Positions 19,052-28,620 of a stretch of 64,000 bases of DNA are shown here, piece after piece. The translations under genes and the position numbers were made by a program. The DNA comes from Indioceanicola profundi (GTDB lineage: Bacteria; Pseudomonadota; Alphaproteobacteria; Azospirillales; Azospirillaceae). The first letter of the stretch is position 1. Each line of letters opens with the position of its first letter. The notes beneath the pieces were generated by a model, which did no database searches, was not told the DNA's origin, and saw nothing but the letters and a program-made list of their open reading frames with translations. The stretch spans positions 3,207,501 to 3,271,500 of the forward strand of contig NZ_CP030126.1 in the NCBI RefSeq assembly GCF_003568845.1, read 5' to 3'.

Positions 19052-20842
19052 ATGACCGCGGAGTTGCGCGCGGAGCCGCGTCCGGCCGCCCCGGCGAAGC
19101 CGCCGGCCAAACCCGCCAGCAGGAGGAAGGCCGAACCGGCCGAGCCCGCACGGCCGGCACAGGACGGCCCGTCCCGGCGGCGGGGACGGCCGCGGCTGAT
19201 CTCCCCACTGACCCTGCGCATCCTGGCGGTCAATGTGCTGGCGGCCCTGCTGCTGCTGGGCGGGCTGCTCTATCTCGGCCAGTACCAGCAGCGCCTGATC
19301 AATGCGGAGCTGGACGCGCTGACGGTGGAGGGGCGGATTTCCGCCGCCGCCCTGGCCGAAGGCGCCATCGAGCCCGGCTATGACGAGTTCGCCGACGGCC
19401 TTCCGGAACTCTCCTTCGAGCTGGGCCGGCAGATGGTGCGGCGGCTGGTGGAGACCACCGACACCCGCACCCGCCTGTACGCCGCGACAGGGGAGCTGGT
19501 GGCCGACAGCCGCGTGCTGGGCGGGCCGCAGGGCACGGTGCAGATCGAACCGCTGCCGCCGCTTCCCGATAGTAGCCCACTTACCCAGCTCGGCCGCGAC
19601 ATCTATGACCGCGTGGTCAATGCCGTGCCGGGGCGGGAGCATCTGCCCCGCTACCCCATGAACATGGAAGCGGACGCCACACGCTTCCCGGATGTGCAGA
19701 AGGCGCTGGCGGGAGAGGTCGGGCGCGGCGTCTGGCGCATCGACCGCGGCGACGGCACCGAGGACATGCTGCTGACCGTGGCGGTGCCGGTACAGCGCTT
19801 CAAGCAGGTGCTGGGCGCCGTCTACCTGTCCCGCACGGGGCGGGAAATCGACGAGGCCGTGCGGCAGGTCCGCATGGACATGCTGAAGTTCAGCGGCATC
19901 GCGCTGGCCGTCACCGTGCTGCTGTCGATCTATCTCGCCCGCACCATCGCCCGCCCGATCAGCCGGCTGGCCGAGGCGGCGGACGAGGTGCGGCACGGCC
20001 ACGGGCGACAGGCCGTGATCCCGGACATGTCGCGCCGGCATGACGAGATCGGCGATCTCTCCGTGGCGCTGAAGGACATGACCGCCGCCATCTGGGACCG
20101 GATGGACGCCATCGAGCGATTCGCCGCCGATGTGGCGCATGAGATCAAGAACCCGCTGACCTCCATGCGCAGCGCCGTGGAAACCGTGCAGCGGGTGAAG
20201 ACGGACGAGCAGCGCAGCCGCCTGCTCGCCATCATCCATGAGGATGTGCAGCGGCTGGACCGGCTGATCTCCGACATCTCCAACGCTTCCCGCCTGGATG
20301 CGGAGCTGTCGCGGGCGCAGGCGCAGCCGGTGGATCTGCGCGCCCTGCTGGAATGGCTGGCCGGGCTGCATGACGAAACCATCTGCCGCGAGGATGAGGG
20401 CGGGGACGGCGATCCGGCCGTGCCGAAGAAGCCCAAGGTGCGGGTGGAGCTGCCCCCGCCAAGCGGCCGCGCCGGCGACCTGACCGTGCCGGGGATCGAG
20501 GGGCGGCTGACCCAGGTGTTCCAGAACCTGGTCTCCAACGCGCTCAGCTTCTCGCCGGCCGGCGGGCTGGTGCTGCTGTCCGCGCGGGCCTGGCCGGACC
20601 GGGTGGAGGTGACCTGCGCCGACCAGGGCCCCGGCATCCCGGAAGCCAAGCTGGACGCCATCTTCGACCGCTTCTACAGCGAGCGCCCCAAGAGCGAGGC
20701 CTTCGGCAAGCATTCCGGCCTCGGCCTCTCCATCTCCAAGCAGATCGTGGACGCCCATGGCGGCCGCATCTTCGCGGAGAACATCAAGGATGCCGACGGG
20801 GCGGTGCAGGGCGCGCAGTTTACAGTGGTGCTGCCGCGCTAG
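19052..20842 (+). CDS. chvG: ChvG-family sensor histidine kinase
   Basis: 596-aa inner-membrane kinase. A long Pro/Ala/Lys-rich cytoplasmic N-terminus (1-47) precedes TM1 (about 53-75). A periplasmic sensor domain runs from about 76 to 275, then TM2 (SGIALAVTVLLSIYLA) and a HAMP linker. The H-box is FAADVAHEIKNPLTS with His363, and the ATPase domain has N-box QNLVSNALSFS, DQGPGIPEAKLDAIFDRFYSERP and a glycine-rich SGLGLSI. Rhizobial chvG genes are followed by hprK, an EIIA gene and ptsH; here a toxin-antitoxin pair follows instead. Confidence 0.92.
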   Translation: MTAELRAEPRPAAPAKPPAKPASRRKAEPAEPARPAQDGPSRRRGRPRLISPLTLRILAVNVLAALLLLGGLLYLGQYQQRLINAELDALTVEGRISAAALAEGAIEPGYDEFADGLPELSFELGRQMVRRLVETTDTRTRLYAATGELVADSRVLGGPQGTVQIEPLPPLPDSSPLTQLGRDIYDRVVNAVPGREHLPRYPMNMEADATRFPDVQKALAGEVGRGVWRIDRGDGTEDMLLTVAVPVQRFKQVLGAVYLSRTGREIDEAVRQVRMDMLKFSGIALAVTVLLSIYLARTIARPISRLAEAADEVRHGHGRQAVIPDMSRRHDEIGDLSVALKDMTAAIWDRMDAIERFAADVAHEIKNPLTSMRSAVETVQRVKTDEQRSRLLAIIHEDVQRLDRLISDISNASRLDAELSRAQAQPVDLRALLEWLAGLHDETICREDEGGDGDPAVPKKPKVRVELPPPSGRAGDLTVPGIEGRLTQVFQNLVSNALSFSPAGGLVLLSARAWPDRVEVTCADQGPGIPEAKLDAIFDRFYSERPKSEAFGKHSGLGLSISKQIVDAHGGRIFAENIKDADGAVQGAQFTVVLPR

Positions 20843-20863
20843 ACCTTCCGCCGCCTTATGCCC

Positions 20864-20893
20864 ATGTGTATGATCAGGGTGATTCATACACAT
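20864..20893. promoter_or_regulatory. Palindromic operator of the vapBC module
   Basis: Perfect 10-bp arms ATGTGTATGA and TCATACACAT separated by 10 bases, 13 bp before the antitoxin ATG. Its AT-rich character stands out in this GC-rich window. A TATGAT that could serve as a -10 box lies inside the left arm, so a bound antitoxin-toxin complex would block the promoter, as in known autoregulated type II modules. Confidence 0.75.
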
Positions 20894-20905
20894 CGGGTTG
20901 CCGCC

Positions 20906-21151
20906 ATGCGCACCAACATCGACATCGACGACGAACTCCTGGCGGAGGCGATGAAGGCGACCGGCGCCACCACCAAAAAGGCCGCCGTGGACAGCGCGCT
21001 CCGCGAGGTGGTTCTGCGTCATCGGCGGCGGCAGGCGCTGGATACGCTCTGGGGCATCGGCTGGGATGGCGACCTTAATGCCATCCGGGAAGATGGCGGG
21101 CCTCGCCTGCCGGATGCGGACAGGGACGGGTTGGACCGCACCGGCACATGA
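20906..21151 (+). CDS. VapB-type antitoxin
   Basis: 81 aa, with a start chosen at MRTNIDIDDELLAEAMKATG, the standard ribbon-helix-helix opening of VapB-like antitoxins. TKKAAVDSALREVVLRHRRRQAL completes the DNA-binding region. The C-terminal half (WDGDLNAIREDGG) would be the toxin-binding tail. The stop overlaps the toxin ATG (ATGA). The palindrome just upstream is the probable self-regulatory site. An in-frame ATG at 20858 lies inside the operator and is less likely. Confidence 0.88.
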   Translation: MRTNIDIDDELLAEAMKATGATTKKAAVDSALREVVLRHRRRQALDTLWGIGWDGDLNAIREDGGPRLPDADRDGLDRTGT

Positions 21152-21537
21152 TCGTTGTCGACACCTCCGTCTGGATCGACTTCTTCGCCCAGCGGGATAC
21201 GGAGCAGACCCGGCATCTGCGCCTGACCGCCGATCCCGGCGACATCATCGTCGGCGACATCGTGCTGGCGGAGGTGCTGATGGGCGCGCGCGGCGACCGG
21301 CATGCATCGACGCTCGAATCCGCCCTGCGCCAGTTCGAGGTGATGCCGATGGCGGGCGATGCTCTGGCGGTCGAGGCTGCGGCCAATTTCCGCCGGTTGC
21401 GCGCCGTCGGGGTCACGATCCGGCGGACCACCGACCTGTTCATCGGCACCTTCTGCATCGCCAACGGCCACACGCTCCTGCACAGGGACCGAGATTTCGT
21501 GGGCATGGAGAAGCATCTGGGTCTGAAGGTGCTGTGA
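21148..21537 (+). CDS. VapC-type PIN-domain ribonuclease toxin
   Basis: 129-aa PIN domain, predicted Mg-dependent endoribonuclease. Acidic catalytic residues are visible: Asp5 in [11 protein letters not shown], the Glu in [10 protein letters not shown], the Asp in [12 protein letters not shown] and HRDRDF near the end. It is co-translated with the antitoxin by a four-base overlap. It sits between chvG and trpB. In VapC families the target is usually a tRNA or rRNA site; the target here is unknown. Confidence 0.9.
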   Translation: MIVVDTSVWIDFFAQRDTEQTRHLRLTADPGDIIVGDIVLAEVLMGARGDRHASTLESALRQFEVMPMAGDALAVEAAANFRRLRAVGVTIRRTTDLFIGTFCIANGHTLLHRDRDFVGMEKHLGLKVL

Positions 21538-21625
21538 AACCCAGCCCCGCGCCGTCCGGCATTGGAAATCCCGCCGCGACCCGCTAACTTCCCTTCCCCG
21601 CAGGGGAGAACACGGGTCCACACCG

Positions 21626-22843
21626 ATGAACCAGCCGCTCAACACCTACCGCTCCGGCCCGGACGAGCACGGGCATTTCGGCATCCATGGCGGGCGCTTC
21701 GTCGCCGAGACGCTGATGCCGCTGATCCTGGAGCTCGAAAAGGCCTATGAGGCCGCCAAGGCGGACCCGGCGTTCCACGCGGAGCTGAAGCACTATCTGA
21801 CCCACTATGTGGGCCGGCCGAGCCCGCTCTATTTCGCGGAGCGGCTGACGAAGGAGCTTGGCGGTGCCAAGATTTTCTTCAAGCGCGAGGAGCTGAACCA
21901 CACCGGCGCGCACAAGATCAACAACTGCATGGGTCAGGTCCTGCTCGCCAAGCGCATGGGCAAGACCCGCATCATCGCGGAAACCGGCGCCGGCCAGCAT
22001 GGCGTGGCGACCGCCACGGTCTGCGCCCTCTTCGGCCTGCCCTGCACCATCTATATGGGCGAGGTGGATATCGAGCGGCAGCAGCCGAACGTGTTCCGTA
22101 TGCGCCTGCTGGGGGCCGAGGTGCGCGCCGCCAAGTCCGGCAGCCGCACGCTGAAGGACGCCATGAACGAGGCGCTGCGCGACTGGGTCACCAACGTCGC
22201 CGACACCTTCTACATCATCGGCACCGTGGCCGGCCCGCACCCCTATCCCATGCTGGTGCGCGACTTCCAGAATGTGATCGGGGAAGAGACCCGCGCCCAG
22301 ATGCTGGAGATGGAGGGCCGGCTGCCCGACAGCCTGGTGGCCTGCATCGGCGGCGGCTCGAACGCCATGGGCCTGTTCCACCCGTTCCTGGACGATCACG
22401 ACGTCCGCATGGTGGCGGTGGAGGCCGGCGGCCATGGGGTGGACGTGCCCGGCGGGCATGCGGCCAGCCTGACCGGCGGCCGGCCGGGCGTGCTACACGG
22501 CAACCGCACCTACCTGCTGCAGGACGATGACGGCCAGATCATCGAGGGCCACAGCATCAGCGCCGGCCTGGATTATCCCGGCATCGGGCCGGAGCATGCT
22601 TGGCTGCACGATGTGAAGCGCGTGGAATATGTCTCCGCCACCGACCGGGAGGCGCTGGACGCCTTCCAGCTCTGCGCCCGGACGGAGGGCATCCTGCCGG
22701 CGCTGGAGCCGAGCCATGCCCTGGCCCATATCCGCAAGCTGGCCCCGACCCTGCCGCAGGACCACCTCATGGTCCTGAATCTCAGCGGCCGCGGCGACAA
22801 GGATATCTTCACCGTGGCGAAGCATCTGGGCGTGGAGCTGTGA
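21626..22843 (+). CDS. trpB: Tryptophan synthase beta subunit
   Basis: PLP enzyme (405 aa) condensing indole and serine to tryptophan. The Schiff-base lysine is in [12 protein letters not shown], the PLP phosphate loop is [12 protein letters not shown], and the start [26 protein letters not shown] is typical. The ribosome site is weak (GGGGAG is 16 bases away). trpA overlaps its stop. trpF, which often precedes trpB in alphaproteobacteria, is not here; the vapBC module occupies that position. Confidence 0.96.
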   Translation: MNQPLNTYRSGPDEHGHFGIHGGRFVAETLMPLILELEKAYEAAKADPAFHAELKHYLTHYVGRPSPLYFAERLTKELGGAKIFFKREELNHTGAHKINNCMGQVLLAKRMGKTRIIAETGAGQHGVATATVCALFGLPCTIYMGEVDIERQQPNVFRMRLLGAEVRAAKSGSRTLKDAMNEALRDWVTNVADTFYIIGTVAGPHPYPMLVRDFQNVIGEETRAQMLEMEGRLPDSLVACIGGGSNAMGLFHPFLDDHDVRMVAVEAGGHGVDVPGGHAASLTGGRPGVLHGNRTYLLQDDDGQIIEGHSISAGLDYPGIGPEHAWLHDVKRVEYVSATDREALDAFQLCARTEGILPALEPSHALAHIRKLAPTLPQDHLMVLNLSGRGDKDIFTVAKHLGVEL

Positions 22844-23691
22844 GCGAGACCATGACCATCACCGAGACCGGCCGCCTCGCCCGCCGCTTCGCCGACCTGA
22901 AATCCGCCGGCCGCGCGGGGCTGGTGGCCTTCGTCACCGCGGGCGACCCGGACCATGACACCAGCCTCGCCATCCTGAAGGGTCTGCCCGGGGCCGGGGC
23001 GGACGTGATCGAGCTCGGCATGCCTTTCACCGATCCCATGGCGGACGGCCCGGCCATCCAGGCCAGCAGCCTGCGCGCCCTGGCGAACGGGGCCCGCATG
23101 AGCCGGACGCTGGAGCTGGTGCGGACCTTCCGGGCCGGGGACCAGGACACGCCCATCGTGCTGATGGGCTATTACAACCCGATCTACAGCTATGGCGTGG
23201 ACCACTTCCTGGCGGATGCGAAAGCGGCCGGGGTGGACGGGCTGATCGTCGTGGATCTGCCGCCGGAGCAGGATGAAGAGCTGTGCCTGCCGGCCCTGAA
23301 GGCGGGGGTGAACTTCATCCGCCTGACCACCCCGACCACGGACGATCTGCGCCTGCCGACCGTGCTCGCCAACACCTCCGGCTTCGTCTACTACGTCTCT
23401 ATCACCGGCATCACCGGGGCGGGCAGCGCCAGTGCCGGCGATATAAGCGGGGCGGTGGAGCGGCTGAAGCGCCATACCAGCCTGCCCATCGCGGTCGGCT
23501 TCGGCATCACCACGCCGGAGGCGGCGGCGGAGGTGGCGAAGGTGGCCGATGCCGCGGTGGTCGGCTCCGCCATCGTGCGGCAGGTGGAAGCCAATCTGGA
23601 TGCGGAGGGCCGCCCCACGCCGGAGCTGGTGCCCGCCGTGCTGGATTTCGTCCGTGCCCTGGCAGAAGGTGTCCGCGGCGGTCGGGGCTAG
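22840..23691 (+). CDS. trpA: Tryptophan synthase alpha subunit
   Basis: TIM-barrel lyase (283 aa) releasing indole from indole-3-glycerol phosphate and passing it to TrpB. Catalytic residues are in [19 protein letters not shown] (Glu and Asp) and the phosphate site is in [11 protein letters not shown]; loop 6 is [15 protein letters not shown] at 22840 overlaps the trpB stop and has GGAG five bases before; an ATG at 22852 is the alternative. accD, often next in related genomes, is absent: the stop instead overlaps that of the convergent transporter gene within the palindromic CTAG. Confidence 0.95.
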   Translation: MSETMTITETGRLARRFADLKSAGRAGLVAFVTAGDPDHDTSLAILKGLPGAGADVIELGMPFTDPMADGPAIQASSLRALANGARMSRTLELVRTFRAGDQDTPIVLMGYYNPIYSYGVDHFLADAKAAGVDGLIVVDLPPEQDEELCLPALKAGVNFIRLTTPTTDDLRLPTVLANTSGFVYYVSITGITGAGSASAGDISGAVERLKRHTSLPIAVGFGITTPEAAAEVAKVADAAVVGSAIVRQVEANLDAEGRPTPELVPAVLDFVRALAEGVRGGRG

Positions 23692-24674
23692 CTTTTCGCC
23701 CCGGCCTTCTTGCCGGCCAGCTCCAGCGCCGCCACGCCGGCGATCACGATGGCGGCCCCCGCCAGCTCCAGCGGGCCGAGCTGTTCGCCAAGGATGATCC
23801 AGGCGGCGGCCAGGGTCACCACCGGCCCCACCAGGGACAGCCGGCTGGCCCGCTCCGCCCCCCAGCGCCGCACCCCTTCATTCATCAGGAAGAAGGGCAG
23901 CACGGTGCAGACGGCGGCGATGATGGTGCCCCAGGTGAAGGCCTGAAGGCTCGGCACCTCCGGCACGCCATGGCGCAGGCCGAAGGGGATGACGATCAGG
24001 AAGGTGATGGTGTTGGACAGCACCGTGAAGCGGGCCGATCCGGTGCGCTTCATCACCGGCCGGCTCGCCACCAGGAACAACCCGTAGGTCACGGCGGAGG
24101 TGAAGGCCCAGGCGGCCCCGACCCAGTAATCCGCCGCCGCGGCGGCACCGCCCGCCGCCGGCCGCAGCACCAGCAGCAGCCCGCCATAGGTGGCGGCCAT
24201 CAGCACCACGGTGCGCAACGCCGGCATCCGCCGCTCGATCGCCGCCATGGCCAGCAGGATGATGGCCGGATAGGTGAACAGCACCAGCCGCGACGTGCCG
24301 GCATCCAGATAGACCAGCGCCCGGAAATCCGCCTCCGTCGCGATGGCGAACAATATCCCGGTCGGCACGCACAGCAGCACGTCGCGCCAGTGCAGCGGGG
24401 CCTGGTTCGGCTGCTTCAGGAAGAACTGGTAGATCAGCCAGAACATCGGGACCGCCAGCCCGAAGCGCAGCAGCAGGATGCCCGCCACGTCCACCCCGGC
24501 CCCATAGGCCAGCTTGGCCACGATTCCCTTGAAGGCCAGCGCCGTGGTGGCGCTCAACACCAGCAGGGGGGCGACGAGGCTGGCGCGGTCGCCCGTTCGT
24601 GCAGCGCCGGCGGGTTCGGCCGGGGCTGTTGCGGCAGGGGCGGGGATGATGGGGGCGGAATCGGCAGTGCTCAT
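23688..24674 (-). CDS. EamA/DMT-family transporter
   Basis: 328 aa with ten predicted membrane segments in two EamA repeats, after an Ala/Pro-rich 30-residue cytoplasmic start. Proteins of this type export amino acids, purines or other metabolites; substrate cannot be told. It is divergently transcribed from a lysR gene 71 bp away with a dyad between them, the classic layout of a LysR regulator and its target exporter. Confidence 0.88.
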   Translation of the reverse strand: MSTADSAPIIPAPAATAPAEPAGAARTGDRASLVAPLLVLSATTALAFKGIVAKLAYGAGVDVAGILLLRFGLAVPMFWLIYQFFLKQPNQAPLHWRDVLLCVPTGILFAIATEADFRALVYLDAGTSRLVLFTYPAIILLAMAAIERRMPALRTVVLMAATYGGLLLVLRPAAGGAAAAADYWVGAAWAFTSAVTYGLFLVASRPVMKRTGSARFTVLSNTITFLIVIPFGLRHGVPEVPSLQAFTWGTIIAAVCTVLPFFLMNEGVRRWGAERASRLSLVGPVVTLAAAWIILGEQLGPLELAGAAIVIAGVAALELAGKKAGAKS

Positions 24675-24699
24675 GCCGGATAAGCTGTACGTGCCGCCA

Positions 24700-24729
24700 T
24701 GATAAATCCAATTGATGATGGTTTTATCA
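24700..24729. promoter_or_regulatory. Probable LysR-type regulator binding site
   Basis: Inverted repeat TGATAAA...TTTATCA with 16 bases between the arms, lying in the 71-bp gap between the transporter and lysR genes. The AT-rich half-sites contain the T-N11-A style symmetry expected for LysR-family boxes. Confidence 0.6.
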
Positions 24730-24745
24730 GCTATAAGCTCTGCTA

Positions 24746-25660
24746 ATGAACGATTTCGACCTCCGCCAGCTTGCCGCCTTCCTGCACATCGCCGAAACTG
24801 GGAGCTTCACGGAGGCGGCGCGGCGGCTGAATCTGACCCAGCCGGCCCTGTCGGCCCAGATCCGCCGGCTGGAACAGGCGCTGGGCGAGCGGTTGCTGGA
24901 CCGCACCGGGCGGGGAGCCGTGCCGACCGAGGCCGGGCTGCTGCTGCTGGACCGGGCGCGGCAGGTGATGGACGGGGTGGACGGCATCCGCAGCGCCCTG
25001 GCGGAGCGCAAGGGCGTGGTGACCGGCCATGTCACCATCGGCCTGCCGCCCAGCGTCGGCATCTTCCTGACCGCCCCGCTGGTGACGGAGCTGCGCGCCC
25101 GCCATCCCCGCCTGAACCTGACGGTGACCGAGGAGTTGAGCGGGCTGGTGCGCGACGGGCTGCTGGGGGAGCGGGTGGATGTCGGGCTGCTCTATCAGGG
25201 CGTTGTCAGCCCGGCGCTGCACACGGAACAGGTCGCGGCGGAGCCGCTGCATCTGATCGCGCGACCGGATGCGGGGCTGGAGCCCGGGCGGCCGGTCCCC
25301 TTCGCCGCCGTGGCCGGCCGCCCCCTGCTGCTGCCCGGCCGCCGCCACGGGCTGCGCGCCCTGCTGGAGGCGGAGGCGCAGCGGCAGGGTATCGCGCTGG
25401 AGGTGGTGGTGGAGGTGGACAGCCTGGCCGGCCTCTCCTCCCTGACCCGCCAGGGCATGGCCTGGACCATTCATGCCCCCTCCGCCTACCGGGATGAGCT
25501 GGCGGCGGGAACGCTGGTCTCCGCCCCGCTGGTGGAGCCGGCGGTGCTGCGGGAGATCGTACTGGCCTGGCGCAAGGACCGCCCGCTCAGCCGCGGCAGC
25601 GCCGCAGTGGCGGAGGTGCTGCGGATGCTGGCCGGGCGCTGGGCGGATCAGGGCGGATAG
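24746..25660 (+). CDS. LysR-family transcriptional regulator
   Basis: 304 aa: an N-terminal winged HTH (LRQLAAFLHIAETGSFTEAARRLNLTQPALSAQIRRLEQALGERLLDRTGRGAVPTEAG) and a periplasmic-binding-like effector domain from about residue 90. The HTH contains the usual SFTEAA and TQPALSAQIRRLE signatures. The GHVTIGLPPSVGIFLTAPLV segment is similar to the nitrogen assimilation/CbbR-like branch (NAC-like), but effector identity is unknown. It probably controls the divergent EamA transporter. Its 3' end overlaps the convergent aspartyl-protease gene by 13 bp. Confidence 0.92.
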   Translation: MNDFDLRQLAAFLHIAETGSFTEAARRLNLTQPALSAQIRRLEQALGERLLDRTGRGAVPTEAGLLLLDRARQVMDGVDGIRSALAERKGVVTGHVTIGLPPSVGIFLTAPLVTELRARHPRLNLTVTEELSGLVRDGLLGERVDVGLLYQGVVSPALHTEQVAAEPLHLIARPDAGLEPGRPVPFAAVAGRPLLLPGRRHGLRALLEAEAQRQGIALEVVVEVDSLAGLSSLTRQGMAWTIHAPSAYRDELAAGTLVSAPLVEPAVLREIVLAWRKDRPLSRGSAAVAEVLRMLAGRWADQGG

Positions 25661-26613
25661 GCCGCCCGCCGACCCTTCAACGCCTCCCAGAAATCCAGGT
25701 CGTGCCGGGCCAGGGGAACCAGCGCCAGGGTGCCGGACGACACGTCGATGGTGAAGCGGAACTGGGTCAGCAGCCCCAGCCCCACCACCCCGTCCACCCC
25801 GGCGGGCAGCCCGTCGCCGCCCAGCAGGCTGCCCTCCAGCACATCCACCTCCACATGGGAGATGGCGAGGCGACCCAGCTCGACCCGCTCCACGCTCAGG
25901 GTGGCGACCTCCAGCGGGCCGGCGGCGGTGGTGACCTCCGCCCGCCGGCCGGGGCCGTAGCGGGCGGTCAGGCCGAGACGCCGCGCCGCCTCCTCCGTGA
26001 TGGTGATGTCGCTGGTCGCGCCGGTATCCACGGCCAGGATCACCGGCCCGCCATCGATGGCGAGGGTGACGCCGGGCAGCTCCCCTCCCGAGAGCGGCAG
26101 GATTTCCGCATCCGCCGGGGCCGGGCCGCCCGGCGGGGACAGGGTAACGGTGCCGGCCAGCACGTCCACCGTGACCGCATAGGCCTGGAACAGCGGCCCG
26201 CCCAGCAGCCCGGCGATGTCCGGCCGCCCGGCCCGCCGGGTGACACCGGCCGGCAGGTCCATCACCGCCATCCTGGTGTCGCGCAGGGTCAGCGCGCCCA
26301 GATTCATCCGGTTCACCGTGGCGAAGCGGGCCAGGCTGAACCCGCCCCAGCTCGCCCCCACCGCGAAGCCGCTGCGCCGAAGCCCCAGCCGGTCGGCCAC
26401 GGGTTCCGCCAGCAGGTGCGTACCGGACAGGCCGCTGTCCAGCACCAGGGGGAAGGGGCCCAGCCCGTTGATCCGGGCCGGCACTACCAGCTCACGCGTG
26501 TTCCGCTCCAGCGGCAGCACCACCGGCTCCGCCAGCTCCGGCGGCGACTGCCCCGGCATCTCGCCGCAGGCGGGAAGGATCAGGAGGAGGAGAAAAGCGA
26601 GAAAGCGTCCCAT
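25648..26613 (-). CDS. Retropepsin-like aspartyl protease lipoprotein
   Basis: 321 aa. A lipobox (LLLLILPAC) ends the signal peptide at about Cys16, so the mature protein should be a lipoprotein. Two retropepsin-like halves follow, each with its own catalytic triplet: FPLVLDSGLSGTHL near residue 57 and VILAVDTGATSDITI near residue 190, with flap and LLGGPLF or VGLGLL motifs after each. This gives a single-chain pseudo-dimer. The first triplet is DSG rather than DTG, which is acceptable in active aspartic proteases. Substrate is unknown. Confidence 0.78.
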   Translation of the reverse strand: MGRFLAFLLLLILPACGEMPGQSPPELAEPVVLPLERNTRELVVPARINGLGPFPLVLDSGLSGTHLLAEPVADRLGLRRSGFAVGASWGGFSLARFATVNRMNLGALTLRDTRMAVMDLPAGVTRRAGRPDIAGLLGGPLFQAYAVTVDVLAGTVTLSPPGGPAPADAEILPLSGGELPGVTLAIDGGPVILAVDTGATSDITITEEAARRLGLTARYGPGRRAEVTTAAGPLEVATLSVERVELGRLAISHVEVDVLEGSLLGGDGLPAGVDGVVGLGLLTQFRFTIDVSSGTLALVPLARHDLDFWEALKGRRAAYPP

Positions 26614-26652
26614 GCCCCATCAACATGGGGCGGCGCGTTTCGGATGCCTGCC

Positions 26653-28374
26653 TCACCCCTCGCCGGGGCGGCTCTTGGCGATGGCGCGGGACAGCATCAC
26701 CACGGGGATGATGCCCACGGCCACGATGGCGATGGCGGCGGTGCTGGCCTCGGCCAGCCGCTCGTCGCTGGCCAGGGTGTAGACCCGCACCGCCAGCGTG
26801 TCGAAATTAAAGGGCCGGACGATCATCGTCGCCGGCAGCTCCTTCATCACATCCACGAACACCAGCAGCCCGGCGGTCAGAAGGCTGCCCTTCATCAGCG
26901 GGGCGTGCACGCGGGTCATGGTGCGGCCGGGGCCGTATCCCAGCACGCGGGCGGCCTGGTCCATGCTGGGGCGGATCTTGCCCAGGCTGGCCTCCACCGT
27001 GTTGAAGCTCACCGCCAGGAAGCGCACCAGATAGGCATAGACCAGCGCCACGATGGTGCCGGACAGCAGCAGCCCGGTGGAAACGCCGAACTGCGCCCGC
27101 ATGAAGCCGTCCACCGCATTGTCGAGGGCGGCGGCGGGGATCAGGATGCCCACCGCGATCACGCTGCCCGGCACGGCATACCCCATGGAGGCCACCCGCG
27201 CCGCCCCGCGCAGCAGCGGTGTCGGCTCAAGCCGCAGCCCGTAGGCGATCAGGCTGGCCAGCGCCACGGCGGCCAGGGCGGTGATCCCGGCCAGGGTGAA
27301 GCTGTTCGTCGCCAGCGTCAGGAACACCGGCCCGAACAGCGCGTCGCCCCCCTCCAGCGTCAGCTTGAACAGCACGCCCACCGGCACGGCGAAGCCCAGC
27401 AGCAGCGGCAGCAGGCAGGCCGACAGCGCAGCCGCCGCCCGCCAGCCGGTCAGCTCATAGCTGGGCAGGGGGCGGTAGCGGCCGGTGGAATGGTGGTAGC
27501 GGGCGCGGCCGCGGCTGGTCCGCTCCATCGCCAGCACCACCAGCACGAACAGCAGCAGCACGCCGGCAAGCTGGGCCGCGGCCACCGGTTCGCCCAGCGC
27601 GAACCAGGTGCGATAGATGCCGGTGGTGAAGGTGTCGACGGCGAAATACTGCACCGTGCCGAAATCGGCCAGGACCTCCATCATCGCCAGCGCCAGCCCC
27701 GCCACGATGGCCGGCCGCGCCAGCGGCAGCGCCACCCGCAGGAAGGTGCGCCACGCCCCCGCACCCAGCGTCCGGCTCACCTCCAGCACGCACACCGACT
27801 GCTCCAGGAAGGCGGCGCGGGCCAGCAGATAGACATAGGGGTACAGCACGAAGGACAGCACCGCGACGGCCCCGCCCAGCGACCGGATTTCCGGGAACCA
27901 GTAGTCCCGCCGGGTCCAGCCGAACGTCTCCCGCAGGGCGGTCTGCACCGGCCCCACATATTGCAGCAGGTCGGTATAGGTATAGGCCATCACATAGGCC
28001 GGCACCGCCATGGGCAGCAGCAGCGCCCATTCCAGCGCCCGCCGGCCGGGGAAGCGGCACATGGTGACCAGCCAGGCGGTTCCCACCCCGATCACCAGCA
28101 CGCCGGTTCCCACCCCGGCCATCAGCGCCGCCGTGTTGCCCAGGTACCGCGGCAGCACGGTGGAGGCCAGATGGCTCCATACCCCGTCGGTGGGCACCAT
28201 GATGCGGCTGCCCACGATCAGCACCGGCAGCGCCACCAGCAGCGCGATCACCAGCGACGCCGCCAGCCAGCCGCTGGGCACGGTGCGCCGCCATCGCGCC
28301 CCGGTCGGGTGCTGCGGCGGCCCGGAATCCGGGCTGACGGGGATGGACAGGTCGGAGAGCGGGCGGTCAACCAT
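26653..28374 (-). CDS. Iron(III)-type ABC transporter permease, fused (FbpB/AfuB-like)
   Basis: 573 aa with about 12 membrane segments: two permease modules fused in one chain, as in FbpB/SfuB. The two EAA loops are visible as EVSRTLGAGAWRTFLRVALPLARPAI and DQAARVLGYGPGRTMTRVHAPLMKGSL. The start at 28374 follows AAAGGGTGG. No periplasmic binding protein or ATPase gene lies next to it, so partners must be encoded elsewhere; ferric iron as substrate is family-level inference. Confidence 0.88.
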   Translation of the reverse strand: MVDRPLSDLSIPVSPDSGPPQHPTGARWRRTVPSGWLAASLVIALLVALPVLIVGSRIMVPTDGVWSHLASTVLPRYLGNTAALMAGVGTGVLVIGVGTAWLVTMCRFPGRRALEWALLLPMAVPAYVMAYTYTDLLQYVGPVQTALRETFGWTRRDYWFPEIRSLGGAVAVLSFVLYPYVYLLARAAFLEQSVCVLEVSRTLGAGAWRTFLRVALPLARPAIVAGLALAMMEVLADFGTVQYFAVDTFTTGIYRTWFALGEPVAAAQLAGVLLLFVLVVLAMERTSRGRARYHHSTGRYRPLPSYELTGWRAAAALSACLLPLLLGFAVPVGVLFKLTLEGGDALFGPVFLTLATNSFTLAGITALAAVALASLIAYGLRLEPTPLLRGAARVASMGYAVPGSVIAVGILIPAAALDNAVDGFMRAQFGVSTGLLLSGTIVALVYAYLVRFLAVSFNTVEASLGKIRPSMDQAARVLGYGPGRTMTRVHAPLMKGSLLTAGLLVFVDVMKELPATMIVRPFNFDTLAVRVYTLASDERLAEASTAAIAIVAVGIIPVVMLSRAIAKSRPGEG

Positions 28375-28620
28375 GGTGCCACCCTTTTCCCACGTATTGC
28401 GACCGGTTCGCAAGCCACGGGAACCGTGGGCAGCCACCCGCCTGGCGCATCCGCCCCCGAACCGACCCCGAACCGGCCCCGTTGCTGCAACATTGGAAAC
28501 ATGCAGGACATCCACCCGACATGGCGGAACCTTAACCCTTTCGATCCGAAGGGGTCCGCCGGCCCTTCCGCTATGCTTTCCCCGGAACCCCCTACGCGCC
28601 CCGCAGAGAAGCCCGTGACC

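Noticed and set aside
25702-28620. Upstream extension that would make the GNAT gene 1,179 codons long
   Set aside because: It runs antisense through the permease and protease genes; only the last 206 codons match a protein family.
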